NCBI GenBank assembly: GCA_903870145.1
Contig: CAIQBO010000006.1
Coordinates: 1 to 64,000, forward strand
Direction of reading: 5' to 3'
Source: an uncultured Burkholderiales bacterium
GTDB taxonomy: Bacteria; Pseudomonadota; Gammaproteobacteria; Burkholderiales; Burkholderiaceae_C
DNA length: 64,000 nucleotides
A program made the position numbers and the translations under genes. Of the stretch, positions 60,286 through 64,000 are shown one piece after another. Under the pieces are notes generated by a model, which was not told the DNA's origin, made no database searches, and was given only the letters and a program-made list of their open reading frames with translations. The first letter of the stretch is position 1. Every line of letters starts with the position of its first letter.

Positions 60286-61073
60286 AACAAGCGTACTTCG
60301 CAAAGACGCATCGATGGTGCTGGGCTTTGATCTTGTGCACACTTGCTTGGCTGAGCTTGCCTCGCCCTGTGCAAGCATCTCAAGCCAGCAGGCCAGCGGC
60401 GCAGTCGCCTCAAGTTGCGGCTCGCTTGGCTCTGGCATCGGCGTATTTTGACGCCGCGCAATACGCCGTGGCTTTGGAAGAGACAGAGATTGCACTGCTG
60501 GCGGCCCCCTTGGATGTTCAAGCTTTGGGCTTGAAAGCCTTGCTGCTGCACCGCATGCAAGAGCCTGCCTTGGCTGAAGCCACTTTCCTTCAAGCCTCAG
60601 CCCTGGCCCCCCATGATGCAGCCTTGTCGCACAACTTGGGGGTGTTTTATTGTGAGCAACAGCGCTTTGAGCAAGCCTACGATCGGTTCGCAACCGCATT
60701 GCAGCAAACGCTTTACCAAGATAAGGCTAAAACCAATTGGGTCTGGGGCTTGTGTTTGAGTCAAAATCAACTTTGGCCTTCGGCGGCCATGCACATGGAG
60801 TTGGCTTTGAAGTTAAAGCCCAGTTGGGTGCTTGACAGTTTGCCATTGGCCCAAGCGCAGCTGAAATTGGGCCGCGCAGGGGAGGCTGAAAAAACCTTGC
60901 GCGCCATCAACGCCAGCCAGAGCATCAGTGCACAATCCCTGTGGATGGCCATTCAACTCGCCCAAGCTGGCCAGCAATCTGATCAAGTCAGCCAATGGGG
61001 CAAGATGCTAGGTCTTCAATTTCCAATGTCGCCACAATGGTCGGCATACCAAAGGGAGGCTTTTCATGAATGA
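60282..61073 (+). CDS. TPR-repeat protein, PilW/PilF-like (type IV pilus biogenesis)
   Basis: The 263 residues start with a cleavable signal (about 1-32, likely cut after VQA), then helical pairs typical of tetratricopeptide repeats ([55 protein letters not shown]). At this position in the operon the usual gene is pilW/pilF, an outer-membrane lipoprotein needed to assemble PilQ. I see no proper lipobox; LILC at 17-20 is a poor match. The role is therefore supported mainly by position and fold. Confidence 0.75.
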   Translation: MKQAYFAKTHRWCWALILCTLAWLSLPRPVQASQASRPAAQSPQVAARLALASAYFDAAQYAVALEETEIALLAAPLDVQALGLKALLLHRMQEPALAEATFLQASALAPHDAALSHNLGVFYCEQQRFEQAYDRFATALQQTLYQDKAKTNWVWGLCLSQNQLWPSAAMHMELALKLKPSWVLDSLPLAQAQLKLGRAGEAEKTLRAINASQSISAQSLWMAIQLAQAGQQSDQVSQWGKMLGLQFPMSPQWSAYQREAFHE

Positions 61074-61680
61074 CGAGAGCGTTGCAGATCTGCGGAGCAC
61101 GGCCGTCGACTCGCCAGGGGCACTGATACGCCAAGCGCGAGAGAAAGCCGGCATCCATTTGGCCGTTCTGGCCGCCCATTTAAAGGTCAGCATCAAGCAG
61201 TTGGAAGCCCTGGAGGCCGATCAGTTTGAGCGCTTGGCCGGCACTGTTTTTGTACGTGGCCTGGCAGCCAAAGTTTGCCGCTTCATTAAGTTGGACCCAG
61301 CCCCTGTGCTGCTTTTGTTGCCAGCAATCACCAACGGATTGAAGCCTGTGACCATGGTTGACGGTGGTGACTTTGCAGGTCTGCGTTTGGATGACCAACA
61401 TCGCCAGGCATGGTTCAGGCACCTGCGGCCGGCCAATTGGCTGATCGGTGCCGTGTCGGTGTGTGCGGCAGCTGCCGCTTGGTTTTACGTGCAAGGTCCA
61501 TTGGAATTTAATTTCAACGCCGCGGCACACAACCCTGTGATCCCGAGCATGCCTCCTGCCGGGTCTGCGCCGCCTGAGGTCCTTGAAGTGGTAGATCACG
61601 CCCCTAAGGCGATGGTATTTGAAGGTCCACCCAGCGCGCCAGCGCGCTTGCCAAGCCCAAAGCCACAGGAGACCAAGTAA
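61066..61680 (+). CDS. RodZ-like helix-turn-helix membrane protein, short form
   Basis: The 204 residues have a Cro-like helix-turn-helix (about 18-75, [40 protein letters not shown]), a membrane helix at about 124-143, and a short Pro-rich C-terminus. RodZ links MreB to the wall-elongation machinery. Typical RodZ runs to about 300 residues and ends in a periplasmic DUF4115 domain, which is missing here without any sign of a frameshift. GGGAGG precedes the ATG; the start overlaps the TPR gene by 8 nt. Confidence 0.82.
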   Translation: MNDESVADLRSTAVDSPGALIRQAREKAGIHLAVLAAHLKVSIKQLEALEADQFERLAGTVFVRGLAAKVCRFIKLDPAPVLLLLPAITNGLKPVTMVDGGDFAGLRLDDQHRQAWFRHLRPANWLIGAVSVCAAAAAWFYVQGPLEFNFNAAAHNPVIPSMPPAGSAPPEVLEVVDHAPKAMVFEGPPSAPARLPSPKPQETK

Positions 61681-62954
61681 TGCAAATCGAAGAAGTGCCC
61701 ATCCCTGAGTCCGTCACCGCACCAAGGCGCAGTTTGCAGTCGCGCGTCGTATGGGGCCAGCGTGTTGTGACTGTTGGGGGCAACGCGCCTGTGCGCGTGC
61801 AGTCGATGACCAACACCGACACGGTGGACGCCATTGGCACAGCCATTCAAATCAAAGAGCTGGCCTTGGCTGGTTCTGAATTGGTCCGCATCACGGTCAA
61901 TACGCCCGAGGCGGCCGATGCCGTCCCCCACATTCGCGAGCAGTTAGACCGCATGGGCGTCGATGTTCCGTTGATCGGTGACTTTCACTACAACGGCCAC
62001 CGCCTGTTGAGCGATCACCCAGCTTGCGCGCAGGCCTTGTCCAAGTACCGCATCAACCCGGGCAATGTGGGCAAAGGCGATAAGCACGACGTGCAGTTTG
62101 GCTTGATGGTGCAAGCGGCTTTGCGCTGGGACAAGCCCATCCGAATTGGCGTGAATTGGGGCAGCTTGGACCAAGAGTTACTGGCCGATTTGATGGACAC
62201 CAACAGCCGGCGCACCCACCCTTGGCAGGCGCGCCAGGTGATGTACGAGGCACTGATCTCCTCGGCCATCATGTCGGCAGACCTGGCTCACAAAATGGGC
62301 ATGTCGCGCTCGCAAATCATGCTTTCTTGCAAAGTCTCAGGCGTGCAAGATTTGATCGCGGTTTACCGTGAGTTGTCCAAACGCACGGACTACCCATTGC
62401 ACTTGGGCTTGACCGAAGCCGGCATGGGCACCAAAGGAACTGTGGCTTCCGCAGCAGCCTTGTCCGTCTTGTTGCAAGAAGGGATTGGCGACACGATTCG
62501 CGTGTCGTTGACACCTCAGCCTGGCGAGTCCAGAACACAAGAAGTAGTCATCGCATCTGAAATATTGCAATCTTTGGGGCTGCGAATATTCGTGCCCAGC
62601 GTGACCGCTTGCCCTGGCTGCGGCAGAACCACCAGCAGCACTTTTCAAGAGTTGGCCAAACAAATTGATGACTTTTTGCGCGCTCAGATGCCAGTCTGGC
62701 GAACACGCTACCCGGGTGTGGAAAACTTGAAATTGGCCATCATGGGTTGCATCGTCAACGGACCCGGAGAGAGTAAGCATGCCGACATCGGTATCAGCCT
62801 GCCGGGCACCGGAGAAGCCCCTGCAGCCCCCGTTTTCATTGACGGCGAGAAAAAACTCACACTGCGTGGTGACAACATTGCGCAAGAATTTCAAGTGCTG
62901 GTAGAGCAATACATTGAAAACCGTTTTGGCGCGAACCAGCCCATTCCCTCTTGA
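61680..62954 (+). CDS. ispG: 4-hydroxy-3-methylbut-2-enyl-diphosphate synthase (flavodoxin/ferredoxin)
   Basis: IspG converts MEcPP to HMBPP in the non-mevalonate isoprenoid pathway using a [4Fe-4S] cluster. The 424 residues contain [11 protein letters not shown] near the N-terminus, the long insert found in proteobacterial IspG, the cluster cysteines in [10 protein letters not shown], and the third cysteine in [11 protein letters not shown]. It overlaps rodZ by one base (TAATG) with AGGAG upstream, and hisS by one base. Confidence 0.97.
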   Translation: MQIEEVPIPESVTAPRRSLQSRVVWGQRVVTVGGNAPVRVQSMTNTDTVDAIGTAIQIKELALAGSELVRITVNTPEAADAVPHIREQLDRMGVDVPLIGDFHYNGHRLLSDHPACAQALSKYRINPGNVGKGDKHDVQFGLMVQAALRWDKPIRIGVNWGSLDQELLADLMDTNSRRTHPWQARQVMYEALISSAIMSADLAHKMGMSRSQIMLSCKVSGVQDLIAVYRELSKRTDYPLHLGLTEAGMGTKGTVASAAALSVLLQEGIGDTIRVSLTPQPGESRTQEVVIASEILQSLGLRIFVPSVTACPGCGRTTSSTFQELAKQIDDFLRAQMPVWRTRYPGVENLKLAIMGCIVNGPGESKHADIGISLPGTGEAPAAPVFIDGEKKLTLRGDNIAQEFQVLVEQYIENRFGANQPIPS

Positions 62955-64000
62955 TGACCATGTCTGAAACTCCAACTTCTCAAGCACTGCCCAAAGCGGC
63001 GGTTTACACCAAACTCAATGCGGTCAAAGGCATGAACGATGTCTTGCCGGCAGAATCGGCACGCTGGGAGTGGCTGGAAGGCGCGGTGCGCGAACTCATG
63101 TCGCGCTATGCCTACCGCAACATTCGAACACCCATAGTCGAGCCTACCGCTTTGTTTGTGCGCGGCTTGGGCGAGGTCACCGACATCGTTGAGAAGGAGA
63201 TGTACTCCTTTGAAGATCGCCTGAACGGCGAAGCCCTGACTTTGCGACCAGAGAGCACCGCCGGAGTGGTTCGAGCAGTGGTCGAGCACAATCTTTTGTA
63301 TGACGGCGGTAAGCGGCTTTATTACATGGGCCCGATGTTTCGCCACGAACGCCCTCAGCGCGGCAGGTACCGGCAGTTTCATCAAATCGGCGCCGAGGTC
63401 TTGGGCTTTTCAGGGCCTGAAGTAGACGCTGAAGTGATCTTGCTGGCGCATGATTTGTGGCAAGCCATTGGCCTGACCGATGTTCGCCTAGAGCTCAACA
63501 GCCTAGGGCAACCCCCTGAACGATTGGCGCATCGCGCGGCTTTGATTGTGCATTTTGAAAAACATGCAGAAAGCTTAGACGAAGACGCCAAGCGGCGCTT
63601 GTACACCAACCCTTTGCGCATCTTGGACAGTAAAAATCCAGCCATGCAAACTGTTGTGGAGGCTGCGCCGCAACTGCTTGATTTTTTAGGGCCTGAGTCT
63701 TTGCAGCATTTCAATGCACTGCGAAGTATTTTGGACGCCAATGGTGTGGCCTACACCTTGAACCCACGCCTTGTGCGAGGCATGGACTATTACAACTTGA
63801 CCGTCTTTGAGTTCATCACCGACCGCTTGGGCGCACAAGGCACGGTCTGTGGCGGCGGGCGTTATGACTATTTGATTGAGCAAGTCGGAGGCAAACCCGC
63901 ACCCGCAGTGGGTTGGGCCTTGGGCGTCGAGCGCGTCTTGGCTTTGCTGCATGAGCAGGGGCAAGCAATGCCCGATGCCTCGCCCGATGCCTACGCCGTG
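62954..64000 (+). CDS. hisS: Histidyl-tRNA synthetase, C-terminus cut off by window edge
   Basis: The frame starts at ATG 62954 (or ATG 62960, MSETPTSQ) and stays open for 349 codons to base 64000, so the anticodon-binding C-terminus is outside. Class II motifs are clear: motif 1 around [15 protein letters not shown], motif 2 [24 protein letters not shown], the histidine-specific [19 protein letters not shown], and motif 3 in [15 protein letters not shown]. The one-base overlap with ispG indicates one operon. Confidence 0.97.
   Translation, partial: MTMSETPTSQALPKAAVYTKLNAVKGMNDVLPAESARWEWLEGAVRELMSRYAYRNIRTPIVEPTALFVRGLGEVTDIVEKEMYSFEDRLNGEALTLRPESTAGVVRAVVEHNLLYDGGKRLYYMGPMFRHERPQRGRYRQFHQIGAEVLGFSGPEVDAEVILLAHDLWQAIGLTDVRLELNSLGQPPERLAHRAALIVHFEKHAESLDEDAKRRLYTNPLRILDSKNPAMQTVVEAAPQLLDFLGPESLQHFNALRSILDANGVAYTLNPRLVRGMDYYNLTVFEFITDRLGAQGTVCGGGRYDYLIEQVGGKPAPAVGWALGVERVLALLHEQGQAMPDASPDAYAV

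Overview
The window is 64 kb of compact, gene-dense chromosome from a betaproteobacterium, most likely Burkholderiales and close to Comamonadaceae. This is inferred from the protein sequences and from gene orders typical of that group: exbB-exbD-lpxK-trm112-kdsB-adk, ndk-rlmN-pilW-rodZ-ispG-hisS, sucA-sucB-lpd-zapE, and a pyruvate dehydrogenase operon whose E3 carries its own lipoyl domain. I see no rRNA, CRISPR array, insertion sequence, prophage or plasmid gene. Many neighbours touch or overlap by 1-4 nt, and three convergent pairs overlap at their 3' ends. Two genes run off the edges: a nitrite/sulfite reductase at the left and hisS at the right.

Layout. 1-6.2 kb: sulfite reductase (partial), mnmC with yggX, ferredoxin-NADP reductase, dsbB, argA. 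6.3-10.2 kb: the large helicase hrpA. 10.2-12.3 kb: a short class III CoA-transferase and pobA, which starts 21 nt after a tRNA-Arg gene. 12.3-12.5 kb: tRNA-Arg(TCT) and tRNA-Pro(TGG) with an intrinsic terminator between them. 12.6-19.2 kb: a minus-strand catabolic block of ACAD11-like acyl-CoA dehydrogenase, kinase-fold phosphotransferase, Crp/Fnr regulator, enoyl-CoA hydratase/isomerase, 3-hydroxyacyl-CoA dehydrogenase and D-2-hydroxyacid dehydrogenase. 19.2-22.1 kb: a small secreted protein, lexA with two tandem SOS boxes, a divergent asparaginase, adk. 22.2-25.3 kb: kdsB, trm112, lpxK, exbD, exbB. 25.6-32.8 kb: xseA, an LhgO-like oxidase, pyrD, rpiA, oligopeptidase A, folD.

32.9-51.3 kb is the central-carbon core. 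A FixJ-type response regulator and a membrane PAS histidine kinase are divergent from aceE-aceF-lpdA. Then come an NlpC/P60 peptidase, an isochorismatase-family hydrolase, prpE and the 2-oxoglutarate dehydrogenase genes sucA-sucB-lpd. The window therefore encodes two complete 2-oxoacid dehydrogenase complexes. 51.4-64 kb: zapE, a small secreted protein, a DinG-family helicase, bamD, rluD, scpB, rluB, ndk, rlmN, a TPR pilus-type protein, a short rodZ, ispG and hisS.

Most of the window is housekeeping, and I found no clearly new defence or mobile system. The best leads are: the ACAD11-like/phosphotransferase operon, which may metabolise 4-hydroxyacyl-CoA; a MnmC whose methyltransferase half looks degenerate; the two-component system and palindromes at the aceE promoter, with a related half-site before prpE; the tandem SOS boxes next to the asparaginase start; the tRNA-terminator-tRNA-pobA arrangement; a long inverted repeat ending at the exbB start; and two uncharacterised small exported proteins. 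Start codons were corrected where the longest open frame ran into a neighbour or beyond the family's usual N-terminus.
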